64,000 bases of DNA from Ornatilinea apprima (lineage in GTDB: Bacteria; Chloroflexota; Anaerolineae; Anaerolineales; Anaerolineaceae): assembly GCF_001306115.1 (NCBI RefSeq), contig NZ_LGCL01000040.1:164461-228460 (forward strand), read 5' to 3'. Positions 17,432-25,827 of the stretch are shown here, in pieces. Each line of letters opens with the position of its first letter. Position 1 is the stretch's first letter. A program made the translations under genes and the position numbers. The notes beneath the pieces were generated by a model. The model was not told the origin of the DNA, ran no database searches, and saw nothing but the letters and a program-made list of their open reading frames with translations.

Positions 17432-18118
17432 TTATTGGAAAATCCAGCCGGCTAGTTCAACATACTTGGAATAGGCTTCAACAGGCAGGGGAAATTCAGC
17501 CAGCACATCTGCCAGGTCGCGGGCTAATTCTGGGGCGGCTTTGAATTCGATGATCAGCAGGTCGCGGGTGGGGATTGGAAAAGAGGTGTTCGGCCGCGGA
17601 CTGGCGCTTTGGTCAAACGCGGTCAGATCATAATCCAGGGTCAGACGGATCATTCCATCGGCGGAGATGAAATACTGGCGCTGGTAGTTATTGATCAGTA
17701 TGGGGCGGCTGATGACCAAGGCCTCGCTGAAAACGCCGGTTGCTTCACTCTGCAAATCTGCATAAATCTCCTGCCAGCCGCACCGGGCGAAATCCAACGA
17801 TTTCAAGATCATTTGCGAGTCCTTCCAGCCAATCATTCCCTGTTTGTGTTTCAGCTCCAACTGCCCAAAGGCAGGAGAAAAGTTTTCTCCGTACCAGCGG
17901 AAGCGCAGTTTGCGGCGCTCGAACGTCCCCGCGATATGATCATTGAACATGTCTTGTGAATGGGTGTCAAAATACAGGTTGTTGACGCGCCTGGTCGGGA
18001 ATGCGGTACGAAAAGCGCGAGAATGCAGCCGCACCCAGCTCTCAACCGCGAAACGGTGGGAATTTTCAAAGACCATTTTGATCTCATACCGTTGTGAATC
18101 AATATCCATATTGAACAT
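17432..18118 (-). CDS. VTC domain protein (polyphosphate polymerase-type tunnel fold)
   Basis: 228 residues. Paired charged residues on successive strands mark the triphosphate tunnel fold of the VTC domain (PF09359): YEIKMVF at 11-17, VNNLYFDT near 45, KLRFRWYG near 70, LELKHKQG near 88, IRLTLDYDL near 158 and IIEFKA near 190. In yeast Vtc4 this fold makes polyphosphate from ATP. All expected basic residues appear present. There are no membrane segments. It lies three bases after the CotH gene and is thus translationally close-coupled to it. VTC, CotH and DUF4956 genes are known to travel together in bacteria; the shared function is not settled. Confidence 0.85.
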   Translation of the reverse strand: MFNMDIDSQRYEIKMVFENSHRFAVESWVRLHSRAFRTAFPTRRVNNLYFDTHSQDMFNDHIAGTFERRKLRFRWYGENFSPAFGQLELKHKQGMIGWKDSQMILKSLDFARCGWQEIYADLQSEATGVFSEALVISRPILINNYQRQYFISADGMIRLTLDYDLTAFDQSASPRPNTSFPIPTRDLLIIEFKAAPELARDLADVLAEFPLPVEAYSKYVELAGWIFQ

Positions 18119-18121
18119 GGG

Positions 18122-20809
18122 CTAATTCCCCAATAGCTGTTCGCTGTACAGGCGGTCCACATCCATATCAACCGTTTGAACCGCATTCCCACGCAGCAGA
18201 ATGGTGCTGCCGGTCTGCGCGATGGCTTCCGTTTCGGTGTTGGTGATGATAATATCGGGCGCTTCAATCAAAGCCGGTCCGTATACCGGTTTTTTGATAT
18301 AAGCGGCCAACGCGGCAAAATGGGCGTTGTTGATGGTCGTGCCAAGAATCGTGGTTTTTGACAAATCTTTGCTGGAAACACCAATATTGACGTCTTCCAT
18401 CACCACTCCCTGAAGGGTGACTGTGGACTGCTCGCCCACCGATACGCCCTTGTCTTGAATGCGCACCATGCGCGCGCCATCGATCACAACCGTGGTTCCG
18501 CTGACGTCCACCGCGTCGCCGGGGATGTCGTGAAAGGAGCAGTTGGTTATTGTGCCTTCAGAAAAGTCGGAATCGAAAGCGTCCGCTTGCGTAAAGGCGA
18601 ATTCAGAATCGACAAAGTTGAATTTTCCGTGCACTACGTTGATGGCATCTTCGGTAAAATTGTGCCCTATAAAGACATGTTTAAGGTTGACATCGCTTTG
18701 GAAAAAGGTGATGCCGCCGGTTAAAATCCAACCCCCACGCTCAATTCCCGCGGTGCGTTCGACAATCGCGTATTCCCAATTAGATGAATGCGGCGCATTC
18801 GAGACTACAATCCCGCCCCAGCCCCGTACTTCATCTTGGGCGGTCAGCACGACCGGTTGTGACTCCACTCCCTTGATGTGCAGCGATCCGCTCAGATAGA
18901 GGATCGCTCCAGGCTCAAAGCGCAGCGTGACGCCCGGGGGGATGATCAAGTCGGTGTCGATGGGAAGGATCAGGTCACCACGCACGGCCCAATTACCCTG
19001 AGAGATGATCAGGCGGCTGGCTTCATCCGGAATGCGCTTGAGGAAGAGGTGGGCGTCAAGCACCTCTTGCAAAGTGGGCTGCACGGGCGCGGCTCCCACT
19101 TGCATCGATTCAGGCAACTGCGCTCCCGATAGTGCCACGGGGATTTCTTCCTCCAGACCTACCAGGCGGGTGAAAACAACCACTTCCGGCAGCTCTCCGG
19201 TGGTCAATTCAATGTCATACAAGTTGATCGATATTTGCACCGGAAAGAATTTGTCTTCTGATGGGTCGTTGACCATGGGGAGAATTTGCGGTAGGGTGCT
19301 GCTGCCCACTTCCTTGCCATTGATTTCCACGCGTGTAACTTCCACCGGCAAAATCATCAAGTTGATCAAATTCAATTGCAGGGAGGGCGGCTGGCTGGAT
19401 TCGAGCCCCACACCCTGCAAGGTATACGAGCCGCGTACAGTGGCTGGCGGGTTAATTTCCTGCGTCAGTGTCACGGCGCGATTGTTGAGTTTCGTCCAAT
19501 CAACCAGGATATCTTCATGGGGAAATTCAATTTTCAACGCGGCACTCAACGCGTCGTGCCGTTCCTGCAAATCGGACTGAAGTTGGGCAACATATTCAGG
19601 ACGAGCCACCCGGGCAAGCTCCGCGGCGTAGGCGGCACGGATGGCCGGATCATCGAACAGGCTTTTATTAATGAAACTGCTCACGATGGTGTGATTCTGG
19701 TCGCACCATTGAAAAGGCTCATTATCGTAGCCAACCGGTTCGAGCAGGGCTGTGATTGGATTGTAATAAAACCGAATATTGTGCCAGAAGGTGCCGTGGC
19801 AGGCCGACCACAAATCGCTCAGAGCAAAAAACCGCCCCATCAGTGGAAGGTCGAAGACCTGTTCGGCAGGCAGCTCACCCGTCTGGTAAGCGCGCAGCAG
19901 ATTTTGGGCGGTTTGTGCTTCGGCGGAAAGCACCGGATCTTGCGCGATTTTGGAAGCCATAAAGGGGCTAATCGCGGCGCTGGCGGCTTCGGTGGTGAGA
20001 AAGGTGCCTTTGCCGGTCAGCCCGCTGGACCAGAAATTGGCCGTATTCTGCCAGAATAATTCCTCATCAAAGCGGATGATCACCCCGGCGCGCCGCCCCT
20101 GCGACTCCATTAACTCGGTTGCAAAGCTTTCTTCAAAGGCATAAACTCCCAATAGCTTTCCGTTGAGCATGACGTTAACAAACTCATAGCGGGTCGTCAG
20201 CACGCCTTCGCGCATGAGGTTTTGGTGAAACGCCCATTCGCGCAGGTATTCGCGCGTTGCCGGTGACTGAATGGAAAACTTGCGCGTGTGCAAGATTTCG
20301 CCGTCTTCTTTCAGTTCAATCCGAAACGACCATTTATCTCCCTGTAGATGGTCGGTCCAATCCCCCTTCAATCGTATGTCGGCATCCAATTTTTGACCAT
20401 CCTGTAGCTGCACGGTGGCAGGCACAAAGTCTTCATCGGAAGTAAAGAGGATGCCCAGCTTTACCGCTTCATCCCGTTTTACCAGAAGCTGCTGATAGCT
20501 CTCAAACGGCATATCGATATAGAGCGTGGGTAGGCCGTTGTTCTGGTACATGCGCACTTCATCCACAACGCTTTCGATAGCCTCGTCAATTGGGCTGACA
20601 AACAACTGCGCCGCGCCGCCTTGTGTTATAAAATGCTTGAGTTGGGTATAAACCGGACGCAGAATCCCGCTGCGGAATACCAGCATTCCCGCAAGGAAGG
20701 CGGCGACCAGCATGGTAACCTGAAACAGCCAGTTACTGCGAATTTTGGATAGCCCTGCGCGCGTTATTGGTTGCGGCGCGGGGGCGTCTTTAGGAGCGGT
20801 TATTTTCAC
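18122..20809 (-). CDS. CotH kinase family protein with C-terminal beta-helix
   Basis: 895 residues. There is one membrane helix near residues 29-50. The CotH-like kinase domain is at about 95-420, with L-K-G-D-W near 138, K-W-S-F-R-I-E-L near 148 and VYAFEE near 217. A beta-sandwich linker follows, then a right-handed parallel beta-helix at about 620-880 (repeated G-x-x-V/I-x-N turns). CotH in Bacillus phosphorylates spore coat proteins; relatives are secreted or membrane-anchored kinases of unknown targets. The start is a GTG at 20809 with GGAGGG eight bases upstream; it lies five bases after the DUF4956 stop, and VTC starts three bases after this gene. Fusion to a beta-helix suggests binding to cell-wall or surface carbohydrate. 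Confidence 0.87.
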   Translation of the reverse strand: MKITAPKDAPAPQPITRAGLSKIRSNWLFQVTMLVAAFLAGMLVFRSGILRPVYTQLKHFITQGGAAQLFVSPIDEAIESVVDEVRMYQNNGLPTLYIDMPFESYQQLLVKRDEAVKLGILFTSDEDFVPATVQLQDGQKLDADIRLKGDWTDHLQGDKWSFRIELKEDGEILHTRKFSIQSPATREYLREWAFHQNLMREGVLTTRYEFVNVMLNGKLLGVYAFEESFATELMESQGRRAGVIIRFDEELFWQNTANFWSSGLTGKGTFLTTEAASAAISPFMASKIAQDPVLSAEAQTAQNLLRAYQTGELPAEQVFDLPLMGRFFALSDLWSACHGTFWHNIRFYYNPITALLEPVGYDNEPFQWCDQNHTIVSSFINKSLFDDPAIRAAYAAELARVARPEYVAQLQSDLQERHDALSAALKIEFPHEDILVDWTKLNNRAVTLTQEINPPATVRGSYTLQGVGLESSQPPSLQLNLINLMILPVEVTRVEINGKEVGSSTLPQILPMVNDPSEDKFFPVQISINLYDIELTTGELPEVVVFTRLVGLEEEIPVALSGAQLPESMQVGAAPVQPTLQEVLDAHLFLKRIPDEASRLIISQGNWAVRGDLILPIDTDLIIPPGVTLRFEPGAILYLSGSLHIKGVESQPVVLTAQDEVRGWGGIVVSNAPHSSNWEYAIVERTAGIERGGWILTGGITFFQSDVNLKHVFIGHNFTEDAINVVHGKFNFVDSEFAFTQADAFDSDFSEGTITNCSFHDIPGDAVDVSGTTVVIDGARMVRIQDKGVSVGEQSTVTLQGVVMEDVNIGVSSKDLSKTTILGTTINNAHFAALAAYIKKPVYGPALIEAPDIIITNTETEAIAQTGSTILLRGNAVQTVDMDVDRLYSEQLLGN

Positions 20810-20814
20810 CGAAT

Positions 20815-21486
20815 TTACCCTCCCAAAAGGTTGTTTTGCTCAATTAAGCTCACGGAGCTTTCGGGGTAGGCTGTTTTCAATGAATCCATAATGCGCACCA
20901 GTGTATCCTGGTCTTGTATATTGAGATAATAGGTGATCTGCAGGTTCCCGTTGGATTGGTCCAGTCGGCGCAGGTCCAGTTCCTTGAGCTCCTTAGCCAG
21001 GAGCTGGTTTACCTGGGAGAACGTGGCAGGTTCACCGCCAGCCGTGTTTAACTGGATATTGAGGTAGAGGCTGTGAGATGCATTGTGTTTGCGTGTGATC
21101 AGGGCGCGAACCAGCAGGTAGAGTAAAATCACCGTGGCTGATACCACCGTGGGGATGCGCTGGTCGGCGCCCAGGCCCAGACCAATGGCAATGGCAAAGA
21201 ACAGGAAGATCAGTTCCTCGGGGTCTTTAATCGCCGTGCGAAAGCGGACAATCGAAAGCGCGCCCACCAGGCCCAGTGAAAGCGCCAGTGATGATTTAAC
21301 GATAGTGATGGTGAGCAGCGTGATTAAGGTCAAAATCGGCAGGATGGGCGCAAACTTGGAGCGGTTGGAAAGCGAATTGCCAAATTTGACATAATACCAG
21401 GAGACAACCAGGGAAAGACCGACCCCGATCGCTAAATTGAGTAACAGCGCTGGAAGAGACAATGGAGGAGTGACCGTTGTATCCAT
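20815..21486 (-). CDS. DUF4956 membrane protein
   Basis: 223 residues. Four or five membrane helices fill the first 135 residues, with the strongly conserved loop GLVGALSIVRFRTAIKDP (near 75-92) that marks DUF4956. The C-terminal 90 residues form a soluble alpha/beta domain with an ACT/ferredoxin-like appearance, facing the cytoplasm. It is the first gene of the DUF4956-CotH-VTC-metallophosphoesterase operon; gaps to its neighbours are a few bases. A TATAAT box lies about 57 bases upstream of its ATG. Function is unknown; the conserved Arg/Asp loop between helices suggests binding of an anionic ligand, which could be a phosphate product of the VTC partner (inference). Confidence 0.85.
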   Translation of the reverse strand: MDTTVTPPLSLPALLLNLAIGVGLSLVVSWYYVKFGNSLSNRSKFAPILPILTLITLLTITIVKSSLALSLGLVGALSIVRFRTAIKDPEELIFLFFAIAIGLGLGADQRIPTVVSATVILLYLLVRALITRKHNASHSLYLNIQLNTAGGEPATFSQVNQLLAKELKELDLRRLDQSNGNLQITYYLNIQDQDTLVRIMDSLKTAYPESSVSLIEQNNLLGG

Positions 21487-21542
21487 AAATAATGATTCCT
21501 TTATCCCGATTGATCAGACAATTGCTCTTATTAATCCTCTGA

Positions 21543-21548
21543 ATTATA
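21543..21548 (-). promoter_or_regulatory. candidate -10 box for the DUF4956 operon
   Basis: TATAAT on the minus strand, about 57 bases before the first ATG. The -35 region at the right distance (TACTTC) is poor, so this is tentative. Confidence 0.35.
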
Positions 21549-21635
21549 TAGGATTTTGCAGAAAAGAAGTAGGCGGCTGGCCTATGATCTACAGATGAGA
21601 TATGGGCATCAGCGAAAAATTCAACAATTATGGTG

Positions 21636-21660
21636 AAAAGGCAGGGCCGATCGCCCTGCC
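21636..21660 (-). terminator. rho-independent terminator of the GH36/ycj-like operon
   Basis: A perfect stem GGCAGGGC / GCCCTGCC with a five-base loop (21640-21660), followed on the minus strand by TTTTC. It lies 43 bases after the stop of the alpha-galactosidase gene and closes the long sugar operon. Confidence 0.85.
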
Positions 21661-21702
21661 GCTCACTGCATCTTTTTTTGTTTTTCAGTTCCGCAGTCGC
21701 GC

Positions 21703-23721
21703 TCAGGACGGCAGTTGGTGCGGATTTTCCCGAATCGGCTCAGAATGGTAAAAGTACAACGCGCCGTGATGGGCTGGCAGTGTCACCGATACCTGCCGGC
21801 AGGCTGATTGGCTGCCTGACCGCTGTTCCCAATCATACAGGTATACCGGTTCATCAATCCCCAAACCCTCCAGCCAATAGGTGCGCTCAAGCGGATGATC
21901 TGCTGTATTCAAGAAGAAAAGTGCGCCCATGGATCCAGCGCGCGGCGGCTTGCGCACCTGCACAAAAACCGGGTCTTCCAATCGCGGCACGGCGTGGGTG
22001 GCGCGCGAGTTGGCCTCTGCCGGCAGGCGTTCATACGACACCGCGGATTGGCCCAGGAATGGATAATCGCAGGTAGCGCGCCCGGCCGGCTGGATGAGCC
22101 GCCAAAGATCCATTCGCTGCGGAGACAGCTCGGCGAGCTGGTCGCTGGTGGTGATGACGCCTCCAGACATACCCGCATAGATGGCCAGCGATTGAATTTC
22201 ACCGGCAGACAGGTGGCTGAAGCGCTCGCGCAGCAGCACGCAGTCCAGATCAGATTGCCAAAGGATGTGATTGGCAAAGTTGCGACAGGCCTGATTGAGC
22301 AGCAGGGTCTGCGCGGGCACATTTCCATTCCACTCTACACCCACATCCCGCCCAATCCGCACAGCATCCACCAGGCCCACGGAAGCCCAAAGGGGGCAGC
22401 CGCAGCCCAGCCATACGGCGTCACCAATTACCTCGCGGATCATTTCGCCCACCCGCCGCCAGATTTCGATGCGTGTCAGACCGGATTGGTGCCATACGGC
22501 GCGGTCCGGCCCGTATTCACTGCCAAACTGCATAAAATCGATTTTAAAATATTCACAGCCCCAATCCTGCCGCCAGGCGCGGAAGACACGCCTGAGGTAT
22601 TCCATGGCCTGGGGGTGAGTGGCATCGAGAATATAATATTCTTCGCTGCGCTTGTGCCAGCGAAACTCTCCATAGAACTGCATGTGCGCCAGAGGCTCTC
22701 CGGTCAGGCGGTCTTTCACCACCCAATCGGGGTGCTGTTGAAACAACCGGCTGCGGTTGCCGACCATAAAGGGCGCGATCCATAATCCTGGAATAAAACC
22801 CGCGCTGCGGATATCGTCCAGCAGGGGCTTCATGCCGCGCGGGAATTGTGGTTTAACCTCCAGCCAATCGCCCATTTCCGGGGTAAAGCCGTCGTCAATT
22901 TGAAAAACGCGCATTGGCAGGTTCTCGCGGCGGGCTATTTGCGCGGTGGGGCGCAGGTGTTCGAGAATGTTGTCTTCGCTCAGATATGCGTATAGGTTAT
23001 ACCAGGAGCACCAACCGGTGATGGGCGGGCTGGAGAGGCGCGGGGGAATGCGAGAGGCATCCGCGACTTTTCGCGCCCACTCGCGCAGGCCGTTTTCGAC
23101 TTCTTTGTGGGGAAAGATGAGCAGGTTCTCCGATTCGCAGCGGTCTTGTTCGCCACGCGTTTTGCGATCCCACCAGGTCTGGATCGTCAGAGCGCAGGGC
23201 TGCAAGCGGGTATCAAAGGTGAAAGTTTGCTGGAAGCGGTCGTGCCGGTCGAAACCGAACACGGCGCAGCCCTGTCCCTGGAGGGGCAGGAGTTGGGTCA
23301 GGCTGTAACTGGTTTCAGGCCGGGGCTCATCTGGTTGAAAACCTGCCAGTTCCTCGGGTTGGACGTATTGGCTGCCGTCCCAACTGAAATACCCGCTGCG
23401 CAGGTACTGGCGCAGGTTCTCTACCCGCTCGAAACGCAAGCCGAAGGAATCCAGAACCACGTCAGACGAGAGATTTTCCACCCAGTATTTCAGACAGATC
23501 AGCCCATCCGCGTTGGGCAAGGTCAATTGTAATCCCAGCGCGCCAGCGCCCAGCGTGGGGGCGGTGTAGCGAAGCTCGAGCTTCTCGTCTTTGTGCGCAA
23601 CAAATTTGCGGACGCAGTCTCGGAGCGCCTCGCCATTCAAAACGGGCACAATGCCAGAGAGGGTAATGCCATTGACTTCAATTTGCAGTTCGTTATCGAT
23701 CGAAAGGGAAACACGGGTCAC
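21703..23721 (-). CDS. GH36 family alpha-galactosidase
   Basis: 672 residues: an N-terminal beta-sandwich (about 1-230), a TIM barrel (about 240-560) and a small C-terminal beta domain. Catalytic features of clan GH-D are visible: the nucleophile Asp395 in KIDFMQFG and the acid/base Asp459 in RIGRDVG; GLWIAPFMVG lies on an earlier barrel strand. These enzymes release terminal alpha-linked galactose from oligosaccharides and glycosides. There is no signal peptide, so it acts in the cytoplasm on imported sugar. Its GTG start overlaps the stop of the Gfo/Idh gene (GTGA), and it is the last gene of the LacI-headed operon. In GH36 some members are transglycosidases or N-acetylgalactosaminidases, so the exact substrate is open. 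Confidence 0.87.
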   Translation of the reverse strand: MTRVSLSIDNELQIEVNGITLSGIVPVLNGEALRDCVRKFVAHKDEKLELRYTAPTLGAGALGLQLTLPNADGLICLKYWVENLSSDVVLDSFGLRFERVENLRQYLRSGYFSWDGSQYVQPEELAGFQPDEPRPETSYSLTQLLPLQGQGCAVFGFDRHDRFQQTFTFDTRLQPCALTIQTWWDRKTRGEQDRCESENLLIFPHKEVENGLREWARKVADASRIPPRLSSPPITGWCSWYNLYAYLSEDNILEHLRPTAQIARRENLPMRVFQIDDGFTPEMGDWLEVKPQFPRGMKPLLDDIRSAGFIPGLWIAPFMVGNRSRLFQQHPDWVVKDRLTGEPLAHMQFYGEFRWHKRSEEYYILDATHPQAMEYLRRVFRAWRQDWGCEYFKIDFMQFGSEYGPDRAVWHQSGLTRIEIWRRVGEMIREVIGDAVWLGCGCPLWASVGLVDAVRIGRDVGVEWNGNVPAQTLLLNQACRNFANHILWQSDLDCVLLRERFSHLSAGEIQSLAIYAGMSGGVITTSDQLAELSPQRMDLWRLIQPAGRATCDYPFLGQSAVSYERLPAEANSRATHAVPRLEDPVFVQVRKPPRAGSMGALFFLNTADHPLERTYWLEGLGIDEPVYLYDWEQRSGSQSACRQVSVTLPAHHGALYFYHSEPIRENPHQLPS

Positions 23722-24716
23722 AGAGATACCTCTTGGTGAGTCTCGGCTGAACGGGTGGCGGCCAGCGCCATATCCAGCGAGCGGGCGCCTTCGCGCAGGG
23801 GGGTGCGCGTTTGACCGTCGCTGCGGATCGCGTTAAGCAAGTTTTTCAGCTCAGCCAGGTGAATATTCTTTTCGCTGGAGATGGTTTCGGTGCGCACCGG
23901 TGTTTCAGCGGTGTAATGGAATTGCGCGTTGTTCGCGTTGGTAAATTCGGCGGTGATTTTCTGGGAGACCACGCGGTAGTCGTTGATCCACTTTCCCGGA
24001 ATTGCGCCATTGGTGGCGTAAATTACACCCAGCGCGCCGCTCTGAAACCCAAATACGGTCGCGCTCACATCTTCCACAGTGTAATCGGGAACGTCCTGGT
24101 GGAACAGGTTCTCCTGGCGGCTGTACACGCTGACCGGCTCGCCCAGCAAATAACGCATCAGATCGACCATGTGAATGATTTGTTCCACCAATTGGCCGCC
24201 CGATTTGTCGCGCATGCGCCACCAGGGGGCGTGCAGCGAATTGCAGAAATAGCGCGCGCTCATTAAACCCATTGTCCCGATCTCGCGCGAAACGGCCATC
24301 TGTTGGAGGCGTTCAATCGCTTCTCCGAAGCGAAACATGAATCCCACCTGGGTTTTTATCCCGGCGGCTTCGGCGGCTTCGACCATGCGCCAGGCGTGTT
24401 CCGAAGAGAGAGCAATCGGTTTTTCCATCAGCAAGTGAACGCCGTTCTGCGCGGCCAGTTCCACTTCATTGGAGTGCGCAAATGGCGGCAGGCATACAAT
24501 CGCCAGGTCAAGTTTTTCTTTGGCAAACATGTGCCGATGATCGGTGTAAATGTTGCCTTTGCCCTGATTGTATTTGGCTGAGAATTCGCGCGCGTTGGCT
24601 TCCTGAATATCGCAGAATGCGGTCAGTTCAATTTCTTCCGGCAGGGTGAGGATGTTGGCGGCATGGCGGTTGGCAAATCCACCGCAGCCGAGGATGGCTG
24701 TGCGTAGGGGTTTCAT
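23718..24716 (-). CDS. Gfo/Idh/MocA family oxidoreductase (YcjS-like place in operon)
   Basis: 332 residues. An N-terminal Rossmann domain has the G-C-G-G-F-A-N motif (residues 10-16). The characteristic EKPIAL segment follows near 97-102, with Lys as the catalytic residue of the family, and then the C-terminal substrate domain. Family members oxidise or reduce sugars with NAD(P); a close place-mate in Escherichia coli, YcjS, is a glucoside 3-dehydrogenase. It lies between an MDR-type dehydrogenase and the GH36 gene, with 30 bases and a four-base overlap respectively, inside the LacI-regulated operon. A 3-keto-glycoside route is inferred from the gene company, not from residues. Confidence 0.85.
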   Translation of the reverse strand: MKPLRTAILGCGGFANRHAANILTLPEEIELTAFCDIQEANAREFSAKYNQGKGNIYTDHRHMFAKEKLDLAIVCLPPFAHSNEVELAAQNGVHLLMEKPIALSSEHAWRMVEAAEAAGIKTQVGFMFRFGEAIERLQQMAVSREIGTMGLMSARYFCNSLHAPWWRMRDKSGGQLVEQIIHMVDLMRYLLGEPVSVYSRQENLFHQDVPDYTVEDVSATVFGFQSGALGVIYATNGAIPGKWINDYRVVSQKITAEFTNANNAQFHYTAETPVRTETISSEKNIHLAELKNLLNAIRSDGQTRTPLREGARSLDMALAATRSAETHQEVSL

Positions 24717-24746
24717 GCGGGGAATCCTTTCTCGTCGATATCTGCG

Positions 24747-25793
24747 TTATTCGTTGGAAAAGTCGAGCACAATTTGCAGCGCCTGGTCGGGTGTTTCGTC
24801 CAGAATCTGGAATCCTTGCGCGGCCTGTTGGAAGGGAATCACATGAGTGATTACCGGCCGTAAGTTCAAAACACCCGCTGCCTGCAAATCCATAATGGTG
24901 TGGATCAGGCGCAGCCGGTCCCAGCGGTGGCTCAAAGCCGGATTAACGTTTCCAATCTGCGAGCAAATCAGTTGGATTCGATTATGGTGAAACTCTTCAC
25001 CAAGATACAACCCCTGCGCTTCGCCCTGGAAAAATCCCAGCGCCACCACGCGCGCCGCATAGGCGGCAGCACGAATGGCTTCATTTAATGCGCGCGAGCT
25101 GCCCGATACTTCAATGCACACATCCGCGCCGCGTGAATGCGTCAATTCTTTAATCTTCTCGGCAGCCGACTCGCTGCGCGGATTAATCACATAATCAGCG
25201 CCCAGGTTTTTTGCCAGTTCAAGCCGGTTTTCGATGAGATCGATGCCGATTACTTGCGCGCCAGAGCGTTTGGCCAGTTGGGCGATCACCTGGCCCAGCA
25301 CGCCTAACCCAAAAACGGCTACCGTTTCACCAATATGAATGTTGGCATCCAGGATGCCGTTAAGGGCAATGGGACCGATATGCGAGTAGATGGCTAGAAC
25401 GGGGTCCAGGTTTAGAGGTTTGATGCGCTGGCTGGCATAGTCTTCTTTCAAGACGGTATGCGTCCGGTGCCCCCAGGTGCCGTAAACAATGTCGCCAACT
25501 TTCAGCGCGGTTACATCGGGGCTAGTTTCGATCACTTCGCCCACTTCTTCATAACCCCAACCCGTTTGCGGGTACGTCAAACTGGGAGCGTCCGCGGGGA
25601 GAAACAAGCGCACGTTGGCATTCCATTGTTTGTGCAAAAAGGGGCTGCTGCCGCGATAGGTAGCCATTTCGGTGCCGGCGCTGATGCCAGAATAGAGCGT
25701 GCGCACACGCACTTCTTTTTCGTTCAACCCCCGATCTTCGATGGTTTCAAATCCAAGCTGACGAGGCTGAGTGATGGTCAGGACTTTGCTCAT
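24747..25793 (-). CDS. MDR superfamily zinc-type dehydrogenase (YcjQ-like place in operon)
   Basis: 348 residues, medium-chain dehydrogenase fold: a GroES-like N-terminal domain (SGISAGTEMATYRG near 36-49), the cofactor Rossmann domain (FGLGVLGQVIAQLAKRSGA near 160-178, then D at the end of the second strand, favouring NAD), and a C-terminal part. The four-Cys structural zinc lobe is absent, and the usual Cys of the catalytic zinc site is replaced by the S-A-G-T-E segment, so it belongs to the atypical branch that includes YcjQ- and BchC-type proteins. It lies 34 bases after the GH13_18 gene and 30 bases before the Gfo/Idh gene. It is probably a sugar dehydrogenase acting with its neighbour. 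Confidence 0.82.
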   Translation of the reverse strand: MSKVLTITQPRQLGFETIEDRGLNEKEVRVRTLYSGISAGTEMATYRGSSPFLHKQWNANVRLFLPADAPSLTYPQTGWGYEEVGEVIETSPDVTALKVGDIVYGTWGHRTHTVLKEDYASQRIKPLNLDPVLAIYSHIGPIALNGILDANIHIGETVAVFGLGVLGQVIAQLAKRSGAQVIGIDLIENRLELAKNLGADYVINPRSESAAEKIKELTHSRGADVCIEVSGSSRALNEAIRAAAYAARVVALGFFQGEAQGLYLGEEFHHNRIQLICSQIGNVNPALSHRWDRLRLIHTIMDLQAAGVLNLRPVITHVIPFQQAAQGFQILDETPDQALQIVLDFSNE

Positions 25794-25827
25794 AACGGAT
25801 TTCCTTGTGAGGTATTTGACGGGATAT

